Part shown: piece by piece, positions 1-12,474 of the stretch
Numbering within the stretch: position 1 is the stretch's first letter
Layout: each line of letters opens with the position of its first letter
Assembly (NCBI GenBank): GCA_031772625.1
Contig: CM062811.1
Span: 643,388,820 to 643,452,819 of the forward strand
DNA length: 64,000 bases
Direction: 5' to 3'
From: Pinus tabuliformis
Taxonomy: Eukaryota; Streptophyta; Pinopsida; Pinales; Pinaceae
The notes under the pieces: generated by a model
What the model saw: only the letters and a program-made list of their open reading frames with translations
Database searches by the model: none
What the model was told of the DNA's origin: nothing
Made by a program: the position numbers and the translations under genes

Positions 1-1474
1 TTTTTCAGTTGGATGCCTTGTAAAGAGTAATTGTCACATTCTTTATTTCAATCCTTGAGGGGATTTAAGGATTTATAATGTAAAAAATGTTAGGGTACAT
101 ATATGGATGGAAAAACATATTTCTCTTTACTTATTGAGAGTTCATTGCATACATATTACATTATAGGATAAAGCATGTATTTAGAAAAACATAGGGGAAC
201 TTCTACCCCAAGCTCGCATACTAGATGAATACATTGAAGGATGCATAAAAAAGACAAAAAGAAGTAATTGCAATGATGTGTTGAATAAGAGAAATTGTGT
301 TTTAGAGAAAAGGAAACTCTAGAAGAGTGTAAATAGAATATGGATGAATGACTAAAAGACAACAATAATATAAAGGTCAAAGACAAAATTTAACCCATCA
401 ATGAGGTCACAAACAATGAGAGAGTCATTAATAGAAATAGCTTGTCCATTGCATAGAGAAAAGTCATCAATAGTGATATTTGTTAATGGAGATAGGCTGT
501 GGACAATGAGAGTCATTGATAATGAAGAGAGGAATTGTTGGTAGACATATATCGTTGATTAAAAATGGATTACTCATTGAAAAGAAGAGGTCATTGATAA
601 TCAAGGGATAGATCATCACTAATGGTGAGGAGTTTGTAGAAAATGGAAATGTAAAGAAGGAATATGACGATGATGCTAAAAAGGTCAATGATAATGATGG
701 CATAGAGGATGTTGATGGCAATAATATGGTGTAGATTAGCACTGATGACAAAGAGATAGATGAAGATGACATAAAAAGTCTCAATGAAAATGAAAAATAT
801 TTTGTGGAAAATGGTGACAAAAGCAATCTTGATGATAACAACAAAGATGTTGTCGACAACATCAACAAAGAATACAAAAGACAAACAAAAAAAGTTGATA
901 TATATGGAGAAGAAGAGAAATCTAAAAATGGATGATGAAAGGAAAAGACATAACAAAGTCGGCGTGCACATGGCAACCAAACATGAGATGCATTGCCATT
1001 ACGACTCTATACTCACTAGAGAAGATAAAGGGTTGTGGAAAAAGATCAAAGGCCATAAAGAAGATAAAGAAAAAAGATAGCAAGAGGATAACTCGAAGGA
1101 AACTATGTGAGATTGGGTTGTTATCCAAATGGAGAGATGAAAAACAATGTTAACCAAGAAGGGACAAATATAGAGTTGAACCATATGGGAAGTTGGTGTA
1201 GGTGGATATATGAAAGACAAAGTTAACCTAAATGGGAAGTTGGCCAGATGGAGAGATGAAGGATTAAAAGAGAAAAGGGTTGAGAGCCATCACATTTCCT
1301 ACCAAAGTTTAAATGTGCTTAGTCATGCTATAATAAAGTTGTTAAGTAGTGCTCAAAGCTAGATCACTAAGGTTTGTAGAAGTAGATGTAGTTTTTAATG
1401 TATATGTTATTGATGAGAATGAGTAGGTGATTCCCTTATGATTCATTATTTAGTCCCTTTTCACTCTATCATGG
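1..1474. other. Unassigned A/G-rich DNA
   Basis: No recognisable gene. The plus strand from about 400 to 1300 is purine-rich and repeats loose variants of GTCATTGATAATG, so it looks like decayed cryptic tandem repeats. The short reading frames on both strands are low-complexity, with Lys/Asp/Met on plus and Phe/Ser/Leu on minus, and carry no motif I recognise. Confidence 0.4.
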
Positions 1475-1798
1475 ATATGAGATGTTTTTGTTTATGTGCA
1501 TATTTCCTTATATTGGTGTTTTCTAATAGAAGAGCTTGATAGAAAGGCCGGATATGTCTATACTCCTAATGCAAGTCCCTAGAAAGGGCCCATTGCACTC
1601 ACTTGTATCAAAAGATATATTAGAAACTTTTTACTAATATGAGATGTTTTTTATTTATGTGCATATTTCCTTATATTGGTTGTTTCTAATAGAATAGCTT
1701 GATAGAAAGGCAATATATGTTTGTATTCCTAATGCAAGTCCCTAGAAAGGGCCTATTACAGTCACTTGTATCAAAAGATATATTGGAAACTTTCCACT
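1475..1798. repeat. Tandem duplication, 162-bp unit, two copies
   Basis: The block starting ATATGAGATGTTTTT at 1475 recurs at 1637 with scattered substitutions. Both copies share the landmarks CTTGATAGAAAGG, CCTAATGCAAGTCCC and CACTTGTATCAAAAG in the same order. The copies differ at several sites, so the duplication is not recent. No coding potential seen. Confidence 0.85.
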
Positions 1799-2199
1799 AA
1801 AAACATGAAAAGCCTCTAGATTAGAACCAAAAGAAGAAATATCCTAGTAATAGAGACCCCATCTCAACCACTAGATATAAATAATTTCCAAAAAAATCAC
1901 CCATTTAGGATAGTATTATCCAAAATAATGAGCTTCTTGATAAATGTGTGTTGGGACCTAACTAATGGAAGATAACTAATTAGCTTTTGGAAAAGCAAGT
2001 TGTGAATCAACATTTGATGAATATCCAAGACTTATATAGAGCAATACATAAAATTTCAAACATAAATGGAAAAATGTAAATGATAAATATAAGCTATCTT
2101 CAGATGAAATGAGGTGGGGAAAATGCTAACATAAAACATTGCTACAATTGATAAGATTAAACACATGAACACTCTAACTATTACTACATCCAAATAATC

Positions 2200-2452
2200 C
2201 TGAACTATTGATCCCTTGCTCTCTTCCACATGCTTTTTGTTACCTCATGAAATGAAATTAAATACATTGAAGAAGACATCTTTAGAAACATCTAGATGCT
2301 AATAGTTATTTAGATTTAACTACCTTGAACTATCAAGATGCAATGTCTAGATATAATTATATTTTGCCATGTCAACTTTGGGATGCACAAATAACAAATA
2401 ACTCAGCTAAATCAACTAACTAAGTCAGTGAGAGTAATTTATTATTCCAACA
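2200..2452 (-). repeat. Start of a copia LTR (far end not located)
   Basis: Read on the minus strand, a TGTTGG terminus begins at 2452 immediately after a polypurine tract (AAAGGGGAG) that follows the end of a copia RNase H reading frame. That order (ADxxTK-like end, polypurine tract, TGTTGG) is the standard 3' end of a Ty1/copia element. The other LTR boundary could not be located, so the left coordinate is nominal. Confidence 0.5.
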
Positions 2453-3780
2453 CTCCCCTTTAATTGTGACTACTAAATACTTCAACATTTACAACGCCGA
2501 GATTTTATATATGAAATTAAAAAACATCTCTTGCTAATGGCTTTGTGAATGTGTCAAATAGTTGGTCTCTTGGATGCCAAAATTCTAAATATATATCACC
2601 ATTATTTACAAGCTCTCTTACAAAATGATTTTTAGTGTCAATAGCTAGTATCCATGGCTAATCAAATAAGGGTCTAGCCTATTAAACCAAGTCTTTGAGC
2701 TTGCTTGAGCCCATAGAGAGATTTCTTCAACTTATATACCTTATCTTCCTATCTTTTTATCTCATATCTTGGTGGTTGTTGCACATAAACGTCTTCTTCT
2801 AAAATTTCATTTAAGAATGCATACTTCACATCCATTTGGTAAATATTCCATTTGTTTTCAACAGTTATTGCTAAGACTACCCTTACTTTATATAATTTGG
2901 TCACTGGTGCAAAAGTTTCTCCAAAATCAATTACAGGTTGTTGTGCAAACCCCTTTACATTAAATTTAGTGTTATAAATCCATTTCACACCAATTCAATC
3001 TTTTTATATAGGTAAATCTACTCAATTCCATGTATCATTCCTCTCTATGAGATTTATTTCTTCATCCATTACTTTGACCCAATATTTTTCATTATTAATT
3101 GCTTCTTTAAAGAATGTAGGTTTACATTTAATAACAATGTGAAATTTGACTGGTTATATAATTCTTCATAAATTTCTTGTAGACTTTAATATTTCTAATG
3201 TTTGGGGTAGAATCATTACTTGACTGGGGACTAGGAGTAGATTATTCTATTAGCCTTGATGACTCACTTTGAAAATGATTTCTTGGAGTCTTTGTTGGAG
3301 AACCCCTAATAGGTATTTGATCTTGTGTATCTTGTTATCTTTCTTGCTCAATCTGGTCTTTTACATCAAATTTTCCATAAGGAAATCATGCTCCAACATT
3401 CATAGTTTCATTTACACTTTCATTCCAAGCTTCAACTTCCTTGAACTCTACATCTATTTTGATTATAAAATTCTTTATGGTATTATTGTACAGGTTGTAT
3501 GCTTTGGACCACTCACTGTAACCTATGGAAATACACTTCTCACTTATGTCATCTAGTTTCCTTCTTAGTTTTTTAGGTGTGTGAGCATATGCCACATATA
3601 TAAACACCCTGAAATGTGATACAATGCACTTCATACCACTCCAAGTTTTGTGGCACTTTGTTTTTGACACTCTTTATAGGAGACTTATTCAAAATGTATA
3701 CATAACAAGAAATTTATTCACCCCAAAACTCATTAGATAGTTATTTTTCTTTCAAAAAACCGATATCCATGTTCACAATC
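2453..3780 (-). pseudogene. Ty1/copia polyprotein remnant, internally deleted
   Basis: Decayed copia pol on the minus strand. From 3780 down to 3386 it resembles the integrase C-terminal core, with the family's typical VSHLRVFGC and KLDDKSEKCIFIGYSE blocks in altered form. From 2988 to about 2700 it shows the reverse transcriptase start (KGFAQ, ETFAPVTK, QMDVKYAFLNEILEEDVYVQQP) and then a degraded GLKQA block. From about 2640 to 2480 it jumps directly to the very end of RNase H (IDTKNHF, DTFTKPLARDVF). The YVDD part of RT and most of RNase H are therefore missing. Several stops and frameshifts make it non-functional. Its polypurine tract and LTR start lie at its left end. Confidence 0.85.
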
Positions 3781-5071
3781 AAGGTTGTAGGAAGCACCCC
3801 CCACTCCCCACTCCAATCCCCAAAATCTCACTATGAGTGAGAACACATGATAGTAGCGCCCTTTGGAGTGTGATCCCAAATTTTGGGAGCACGCTTTAGC
3901 CTAAAAAACGACACTCCATGCAATAATAGAGACACTCATGTACATGATCCCTAAGCACTCTATTCATGCTCCCAAGATGTTCCCCATGTGTTCTTGAGCT
4001 CAATAATATGCTCTTGCACAAACTTAAAGGAAAAAAAAAAAAAAAAAAATTGTTTTTTCCCAAATTTTGAGTGTGTGGTACCTAGGGTGGTTTTAGAGTT
4101 GAGTGGAAAGTGATGAGGAGGTTAAAACATCTCTTCCATCTCTCTTTCCCTCATTCCTTCATCTTGTTTGCTTAAACTTGGAGAAGAGAGCAAAGAAGAG
4201 AGTATATTTTTTAGAGCGGGTTTGGGAGAGCTTGGATGAGAAATCAAAGGAGAGCTTGGAGTAGTGAAGAAGGAGGAGCTTGGAGGAGATAACCAAGGTT
4301 TCTATATATCTCAACGTTTCAAGAGTTAAAGAGGTAAGTGTAAACCCAAAGTCTCTCATTTCCTTGTATTCTTTGTTTGTAGTTTGTTTTTTCCCTCTCT
4401 TTTCCTACTCTTTCACATATTTAAGATTTGAGAAAATTGGTGTTATTGTGGTTCATCATTCTATTTTTGGTTTTCATGGTGTTGGTGGCAAGTAGGGATC
4501 AAAGGGAAGAAATGGAAGCAAACTCATAATGGCCCAATGTATGATGATGAGGAAGGATTTGAAGGGAAAGGATATGAATAGGTCAATGGAATATAAGGGG
4601 GAAAGGGTTCATTGAGTCCCTTGTAGATATTTGTGACAAAACTTGAAAGGGGCAGAGGTGGTGGAACCACTAAATTTCTATGCCCTCATAATTGTCATAA
4701 AGGAAAACCTTGTACTAATTCATATACCCATGAGGAGGAATTTTCATGGGGTAATGGAGAGTGATGGAAATAAGGGTGCCATAGAGATCCCAATTTTCCC
4801 TATGGTACCAAGGGAAGAAAGGAAAAAAATACATCAAAATATAGGAGGTTGTACAAAGAGAATGAGATAAGAAACAAAAAATTCAATTTGATGCATCATC
4901 TAGATTTGGTGGCCACTCAACTTCATCTCCTTGTGGATCTTCTGGAACCTAGGAACGATATTATATTTCATTAATATTGGTGGGAGGGATGAGGTGAATG
5001 AAAAAGTGGTTTAGTTTCTTTGTGTTTGATGTATATCATTCAATATGATTTGTTCCCCCTATTAGTGTGAT
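3781..5071. other. Unassigned DNA with poly(A) tract
   Basis: No gene recognised. A run of about 20 A lies near 4030-4049. The 4500-5070 stretch has short plus-strand frames that may be decayed 5' coding sequence of the DUF659 transposase that follows, but I could not identify the expected BED zinc finger. Confidence 0.35.
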
Positions 5072-6080
5072 TTGGTTAAGGCCATCAATGAAGCCCCTAG
5101 AGGATACAAGGGCCTCAACTATGAGAAAGATATAACTTTGTTATTATACAAAATAAAAATCCAAAGAGATTGGACATGGTTTACAAATGAGTTGGGGGGG
5201 GGGGGGGTGCGAATTTCAAGGTATAAAATGTATCATATAGTTGGAAAAATGTTAGAAACCAACATTTGATAAATGTTCTTGGTGTTTTCTCATGGTGCAT
5301 TATTTCTTATATTGCATGACTCCTCGTCGATCACTTCTCAAAACATTGCAAATATCATGTTGAAAATAATTGATGATGTTGGCGCTGCTATTGTGGTTCA
5401 AGTAAGCACTAATAATACAAAAAATTGTAAGGAAGTAGGAAAAAACATTGAGCAGACTTATCCACACATATTTTGTCCTAGTTGCTTGGTGCATATGTTG
5501 AACCTTTTGGCACATTATGTTGTCAAGCATAAAGAATGTGGATGGAGTAATAAACTATACAAGAGAGAGAAGAAAATTATCAAATTTGTCATGAGGAATA
5601 TAAGGGTCAATTACTTTTATGGCACTTACTCCAAGTTGCAACCACTTAAGATTGCAAAAACTATTTTTCTAGCTATTACTTCACCTTTAGGCACCTATTG
5701 AAGGTGAGACAAGCTTTGGATTCTATGGTGATGAGTGATCCATTGGATGACATAAGCACCTAATAGATATGATGCTATTGTGGTGAAGGAGATTATTGTT
5801 GATAGTTATTTTAGGTCACGAGTTAAATATGCTTCGCAATTCACCAAGCTAATTTATCACATTATCAAGTTTGCAGATTCAGATTAGTCGATAAATGGGG
5901 AGGTGTATGAGCATATGGATAGCATATTGTTTGGGAAAATTAAAGATATTGTTGATCCTATAGTTGTATAGTTGTATAATTATATTTTTGTAAAGTTGGA
6001 AAGACATTGGGAAATATTAAATGTTCCACTACATGCCTTAGCATATGTTCTTACACCTAAATACAATCATGTATCATGGC
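5072..6080 (+). pseudogene. hAT-superfamily (DUF659) transposase remnant
   Basis: Plus-strand fragments in shifting frames follow the order of plant DUF659/hAT transposase-like proteins. 5072-5250 gives a frame like the DUF659 start (AINEAPRGYKGLNYEK). 5273-5700 gives the block that in intact relatives reads as a V.TDNA.NC...G..IE..YPHI.W.PC..H.LNL signature; here it is STNNTKNC, EQTYPHIFCPSC and VHMLNL. 5760-6075 gives KEIIVDSYF, then a block like YEHMDSILFGKIKD and a final HWEILNVPLHALAYVL block typical of the region before the dimerisation domain. The C-terminal hAT dimerisation domain is not visible. Stops and a G homopolymer near 5196 break the frame. No terminal inverted repeats found. 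Confidence 0.8.
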
Positions 6081-6569
6081 TTTAGTCATAAACACCCGGT
6101 GGGGGCACTAAGAGAAAACCATACCAAAATCTTGACGATCATGTTGGCTATATGAGAAAATTAGACAAATTGGTCCCTAATGAGGAGGAGCATGACACCA
6201 TACAGAGATAGTTGAGCCACTACATCCTTTGGTTCCTTTAGGACCAACCATGTAATCAAACATCGAGATAATCTATCTTCTCTGGAGAGATTGGACATGC
6301 ATGATAGTGCTACTCAACAGCTACAACATTTGGCAATATGGGTGCTCTAGAATATATCTCTAACTCTAGCTCCTGGCTACAACTCTAACTCTGGCTCATT
6401 GCTCTAACTACTAGCTCTGGTCCTAACTATGGATCTGGCTCTAGTTCCTAACCCAATAAAATCTAAAGATAACTTGGGTCCATGGCCCATTAAGATGTTA
6501 TAGATGAATAGAAATGAAGAAGGAAGTTCATACATCTTCATCAAGAACCTTCTAGCAAAATCATATGTT

Positions 6570-6960
6570 CTAAGTGGATACATTAGCTTGATTTTAACCT
6601 AACTATTGGATATTTGATGGGAAAAACTAAGAAAATGACCAAAAGAGTGGAAAAGATCTTACATCCTTAAATTCATGTCATAATGCAACCCCTTCTTCAT
6701 CTTCTATGGCCTCTATAGAAATAACAATGGGAGAAATAAAATATTTGAATATAAATCCTCTTCCCCAAAAATATTTTATGCAAGTTTATCTTGTTCTATC
6801 AAAAAAAATATCACAAAATTTCACACCTGCAAACAAGAGTAGCATTCTTTTTCCTTCTATGAATCTATGATATCATCCAGTATGCACTTTACTCTCATAA
6901 ATTTATGATATTATCTAAATAGATACATAAAAACAATGATGGATAGAAATTAAAAACCAA
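6570..6960. repeat. Dispersed repeat, copy 1
   Basis: This stretch shares ordered landmarks with 48,700-48,790, 48,967-49,037 and 50,277-50,440: GATTTTAACCTAACT, CATCCTTAA, TTCATCTTC, ATATTTG(A/G)ATATAAATC, TTCTATCAAAAA and ATAAATTTATGATAT. It appears to be an old dispersed repeat. The copy at 48.7-50.4 kb is interrupted by LINE-C while this one is not, so this is effectively an empty-site paralogue. Confidence 0.6.
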
Positions 6961-9149
6961 GTTTGAAGTTACCTTATGAGTTTAATTTTGATGAAGACAT
7001 GGAAATAATCTAAATAAATATATTGACAAATCAAGCAATAACAAGGGTAATAAAATTGAAAGTAATAACAAAGTTACCAACTTAACAATAATTGTAACTT
7101 CAAATGAGAACTCTAGCCCAAAAAATCCATATTTGTGTGTAAAAGATATGAAACACACCCCCAAATTGAAAAGTGGTGATGTTACATCACCCTTTTTTAG
7201 GGTTAAATTTCCAACATTTTTCAACCATGATATTAAAATCCAAATATCTTGAGTTCGAAAAATCTTAAAATTCCCACATTTTTAACCATGGCATTAAAAA
7301 CCAAATGTCATGACTATGGAAAACCTTAAAAATCAGCGCTTAAATTAGAGAGTTGTTCTACCAAGAGAAATTTTATTTTTTAAGGTTAAAATTATAACAC
7401 ATTTGAATTCTTAGCCTAAGACAAGTTGAGTCTCTTTTCAATGGAGTATTAAAATTACCACATATTTTTAGCCATGGTCTATAAATTTTACTAGTATAAA
7501 CAAAATAATAATAAAACACCATTTAAGTGGACATACATACATACATATATAATCCATCTTTTAAAGTGTTTTTTTTTTTAATTAAAAAATATTTTTTTTA
7601 AAAAGACATTAATTTTTTTTAATCATTTAAAAAAATGACACAAAATCCCAGAATTTTAAAGTAATTTAAACAACATTAAAATAAAACTAAGATGCATGGA
7701 AATTAAAACATATAAATAAATAAAATATAAAAAATAAAAAACACACTGAAAATCATTAATTAAAAATTCATATTAAAAAAAGAAAAATACTATAGTGAAT
7801 AAAATTTTAAAAAAAATAACCTGAATGGGGTGACCCATGCCTATGCACGAATCCATGAAGGAAACCCTAAGTGGACACAAGTGCCTCAACACACCTTTGA
7901 GGATGAGGTTCAAACAGGGAGTCATATGGTGGGTTCAAAGCACAAGGTGTCCACTTGTGCATTGGATCATGAGGAGGTTGGGGATTGCATTGAGGCTGCC
8001 CTAAGCGAAGGCATGCGGGGAAATTATCCTCTCATGTGTATTTATTCTGCATAGATGAAAATGGATTCTCTCCTTCAATTGTGTGAGGTTTCCAAAATGA
8101 CTTAACACACACATAGGGAAGGTTGGGCAAGGTTGCTTATTCTCTATAGCATTTATACTGCTCGACTGGTTAGTTGAGGGACACAAAAGGGAAAAAAATC
8201 AATTTTGTTGTTTTTTCTCTTAGAGTAGAAGGACAAGCCCCTCGGCCTAGTCCCTTTATCTTTGAAATAAGTGAGTTACCATCAACAATTTTCACATCAT
8301 CCTTCTCTTAGTTGTAGACGCAATTCCCTTTGCTCCATTTGCAATAGGCCTCACTCCACTCAAGTATTGATTATCCTCATCATTACTTCTCTATTTCTGA
8401 TTTGTCATTCAATTTTTATTGCTTGGAGTAAGACAATTTTAGGCTTATCAATCAATGTTTTAGGGCTCGCCCCCCACTTCTTGTATCTCCCTTTTACTCA
8501 TGCTCTCTCTTGTGATGTCACCTCATATTCCTTTGGTTTCCTTCACCTCTCTCTACTTTTCCTTCCACCCCATGCTCCAATTGATACCTTTGCACTTTCC
8601 CTACTTTCTCTCCAATGATGAGGGAGAGAGCTCGTTTGAGAAGAGGAGGTGGGGGTTGCAGTCCTCCAAGAAACTCACGAGCTCATACCCAAGCTTGAGC
8701 CTTAGCAGACTATTTTTTTGTGAATCCTCCCTAGGTCATTCAACACAAATTATTAGGCATTGTGCAAGAACTAGTTGATGAGAGAGATGAAATATTGGAC
8801 TCGGGAAGTTATGGCAGATGTCAAGGATTGGGTACCTGATCTAGGCACACCACCAAGAGCTTGTCGCATTCATTACCTACACATAAATCACCGATATATC
8901 TAGCTTATGGGTTGTTGGATTCGCTCTTACTAAAGTCATAAGTTCTCTATATATCTTGCTTACCGGGTGTTTGATATACTCTTGGCGTTATAGTGGCAAC
9001 TACTAAGTTTGATCTTGAGTTTTTCCCATATTACTCCAACGAGTTATTGATTCACCATGATATAAACTAGCAATTGCCCCAAAACGGTGCAAAAGTACAC
9101 ATGCTAGTTTGGTTTCATAAGCATGCAACAATTCGTAAATGCATTGAAC
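6961..9149. other. AT-rich DNA without a recognised gene
   Basis: About 7,540-7,830 is almost pure A/T. Between 7,830 and 9,010 base composition rises and short open frames appear (for example plus 7830-8054 and 8271-8618), but they contain no domain I recognise and start or stop arbitrarily. 8,890-9,000 holds an imperfect internal duplication around GATATATCT(A/T)GCTTA. Confidence 0.4.
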
Positions 9150-9379
9150 ATTCAAATCATATCGTGAATTCCAGATCCACTGTCGGTGACTAATGGAATT
9201 TGAAAATTAAATCACTTTTCATTGTCGGATTTTGTCAAATTACCAATATGAAAGACGTTTGAAGATTCAAATCATATCACGAATTCTAGATCCACGGTCT
9301 GGTGCAATAGGTGACTCACAGAATTTGAAAATCAAATAATTTTTCATTATCGGATTTTGTCAAATTACTAATATAAAAG
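9150..9379. repeat. Tandem duplication, 115-bp unit
   Basis: ATTCAAATCATATC at 9150 recurs at 9265. Both units continue with GAATTC.AGATCCAC, GGTGACT, GAATTTGAAAAT and CGGATTTTGTCAAATTAC. The copies are diverged by substitutions and a small insertion (GGTGCAATA) in the second. Confidence 0.85.
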
Positions 9380-9541
9380 ATGTTTGATACATGAATTGTG
9401 TGCTTGTTGGATTTTTTGGAATTTTGCGTGAGAAACGTGTAAAAAAAATTGTGATTAAATCTTGATTTGTGTTGTTTAAACTGATTTTTTAACTATATTA
9501 TAGATTCGGCACCCTGAAAAACTACCAAGGCACTAAAATTG

Positions 9542-9678
9542 CGGTGAGCTTAAGTCAATTGTTGATTCCCAGAATATTCGGGAATCCAACGGACATAGGC
9601 GCGGTCAAAAAATTGACGCTCCCATGTCCGTTAGATTCCCGAATACTCTCGGAATCTGCAATCAACTTAAAAATGGCC
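9542..9678. mobile_element. 137-bp hairpin MITE, copy A, with 9-bp TSD
   Basis: The element is flanked by identical 9-bp direct repeats CTAAAATTG at 9533-9541 and 9679-9687. Its two halves are near-perfect inverted repeats (arms about 50 bp) around a centre that is itself palindromic (GTCAAAAAATTGAC). Each arm also contains a smaller palindrome around GAATATTC. A second copy of exactly the same length sits at 20,701-20,837. A 9-bp TSD is characteristic of Mutator-like (MULE) elements, so a non-autonomous MULE-type MITE is the best reading, although the outermost termini match each other only weakly. No coding capacity. Confidence 0.85.
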
Positions 9679-9687
9679 CTAAAATTG

Positions 9688-9982
9688 TTTATCATTTTAA
9701 AAATCAATACATATAATTAACATCATTAAATGAAATTTAAATATTTTAATATCGTTAAATCAAATTAAATCTTTTCAATTGTAAAAGCAACAAAATTGTT
9801 TGTGTGTACTTCTTAGTTATAAAATTAATGAAATTACTACATGAATGAATCAATGTAATTATATCTTGATAAATTTTGTTTGCTTAGTATTCTTATTTGA
9901 TGTTTTATTCAAATTATCATTAATAATTAGAAGTTTTACCCATTTCAATAAAAATGTTTAACTTGATTATTTATACAAAGTG
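9688..9982. other. AT-rich spacer, nothing recognised
   Basis: Highly AT-rich sequence between the MITE and the next tandem duplication. No frame, repeat or motif supported. Confidence 0.5.
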
Positions 9983-10338
9983 TTTAACACGATCATTTAA
10001 TATTATTTAATAAGAATTATAAAACCATAGACGTATATTTATTAATTGAAATGACACATTTACATGTAATTTACGTTATATTTTAAATGGTTGAATGTTT
10101 CCACAGTGGTACAAGTTGAGCAGAAACCCATCAACCATGTTCGGCAGAAACCCATCAACCATGTTCGGCTTTTAACACAATCATTTAATATTATTTAATA
10201 AGAATTATAAAACCATATACGTATATTTTATTAATTGAAATGACACATTTACATGTAATTTACGTTATATTTTAAATGGTTGAATGTTTCCACACTGGTA
10301 CAAGTTGAGCAGAAACCCATCAACCATGTTCGGCTTTT
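9983..10338. repeat. Tandem duplication, 188-bp unit, with internal 24-bp duplication
   Basis: TTTAACAC at 9983 recurs at 10171. The units share CATTTAATATTATTTAAT, ACATTTACATGTAATTTACG and GGTACAAGTTGAGCAG in order with few differences. At the end of unit 1 a short block containing AGAAACCCATCAACC is itself repeated twice; unit 2 has it once. The high similarity suggests a fairly recent duplication. Confidence 0.9.
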
Positions 10339-12011
10339 ACCTGCTCTGTTAGAATATCATAAAATGGCATAAGCCGTAAAATTTTTATTGCAAAACGGTG
10401 GAAATAACTTACCAAGACTTAATGATTCATAATAAATGAAATTCAGTACCATCCAAGACTATTCACCCCTGGAATCCTTAGGTTTCAAGACTAATATGGG
10501 TATATGAAATAAAGTAAACTACTCTCACCCAATATGATGAGAAATATAAGCATTAGTTATGGTTCATAAATTGATATTTGGTAACTTTCATCACGTTTTT
10601 ATAGATATATTTCACAGATATATTATAGAGTAGACTCAATTAATATATACCACAAATTTATAGATTGTGAAGACCAAGTATTATCATGAAGGGTTCAAAA
10701 GAATTTTTTTAATATGCAAATATCATGTCAATGTGTATTTGATGAAATGTAAAAATGATTACTTGGTACAATAATGAAGTCTTACACAGTGGCCACTTCA
10801 TATGAGAAAACCCCACATATTGAGATTCACACATGATCTGCACAAATGTCATCACATGAACTACAAATGATATTTCATCCATTTTAAAACATTGATCTTA
10901 ACAAGTTAGAGAATGAAAATTGAGAAGAATTTGGCGTCATTTTGTTTTGTTACATTATTAATTTATCTTTTCCATTTGTAAAGTAAACAAAGAATTAATC
11001 AATCTAAATCATTTTTCCACTATCAAAGATATCGTTCTCACTTTTCAAAGTTCCAAGACTGCCGTACATTCATCTACATCTAAATTCAACCCTAGAAAAC
11101 ACTAAAGACATTTGTTGCAACCATACAACCTCTAAATTCAAATGCCCAAAATGTTGCATATAGGATAGATGTGCCTCGTCTCAAATCTATCTAAATGTTT
11201 TTCAAATATGCCTGTCACTTATAATGATCCGTTGAAGTCTTCACAAAAGAAATGTGCAAGTTGAATATCCACACTCTTACCACAATCCTTTTCCTGCTCT
11301 AATAATAATAAAAACTAGAATGGTGTAATGGATAGTATGTACTGTGCTTTTAACTTTCTAGCTTGAAATATATACAATTTGCAAAAGAGGTGCAATCTCT
11401 AAAGATCACTCAACTTAAAAACTTTGTGTATTAATTGACAGATTGCTACACTCTAAAAGTCAAATCATAACAGATAATTAAAATTCTCTATGATGATCAA
11501 GCAAATAAATATAAACAACCAATAAGTTGAACTTAGATTTCCCATTGGTAAATCTTCTTTAATCACACAAGAATCAACTCTAAACTGTGAAATCATTTCT
11601 TAACTTTCAACTCTAACATGACTTTGATCACCCAATTCCCTTTCAAATATAGGTACTACCATTTGAATAATAAATCTTCCAGCATATGAGCAATAGATGC
11701 ATGTATGGCTCAAAATTTAAAGGAAACACCTGAAAAACAAATCAAAGTTCCACTAATTTTGCTGTAATGCTCTTTTTGACTATCCTGCACCAACCTGTAA
11801 CAATCCAACTTCAATAGTTCATTATTCCGCTCAATCTCGAAACTTCTTGTTCAATGTGTGCTCTTCAATATATTGACTTGCAAATAGTGGTCCAAGAGAA
11901 GGTCAAGAAATACTTCAAAGCTGTTAAATCGATATTCTAAAAAGAGAATGAAATTGGTTTCATTTCATGTAAATAATATTGATACTTTAAATTTTAATGT
12001 TTCATATTTTT

Positions 12012-12046
<35 letters not shown>

Positions 12047-12469
12047 ATTAATTTAAAAGAAATAACTTTTAATGAAAATCTTTCGCCCAGGAATTAATTC
12101 AGTTGAATCTATACCCCTACCCCTACCTCTGATCAGGATTTAGTTCACAACACTGAGTTGGAAAAATTTTGGAGTACAGTAAGCCATGTCCATATTATGG
12201 TTACCATGTATCCCAAACTTCTACCCTTGTTCTATCTTTCAAATTTTTCCCAATTTTAAAATTCGTACTTCGTTGAACTGTATGTTTCATGGTTGCACCT
12301 TTCTTACTGTAACAAAAAAGAGTTGGAATCCCTTCAAACCCATTTTTGGCAAAGCCTGCAAGGACAAAATAAAACATAAACTATGGCTGTGAACTTGAAA
12401 TTTGCATCTAATTGTAATCAGGAGGGAACAATTACTCTATTTACGCGCCAGTGGAAATAACATATGATG
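10339..12469. other. Intergenic DNA with (TA)n microsatellite
   Basis: No gene recognised. A perfect TA/AT dinucleotide run of roughly 27 bp lies near 12,015-12,041. The remainder is AT-rich single-copy-looking sequence with no domain or repeat I can support. Confidence 0.45.
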
Positions 12470-12474
12470 CCTAT

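Noticed and set aside
467-976. 169-aa minus frame rich in Ser, Phe and Leu
   Set aside because: Low-complexity complement of purine-rich DNA with a second overlapping frame of equal quality; no domain.
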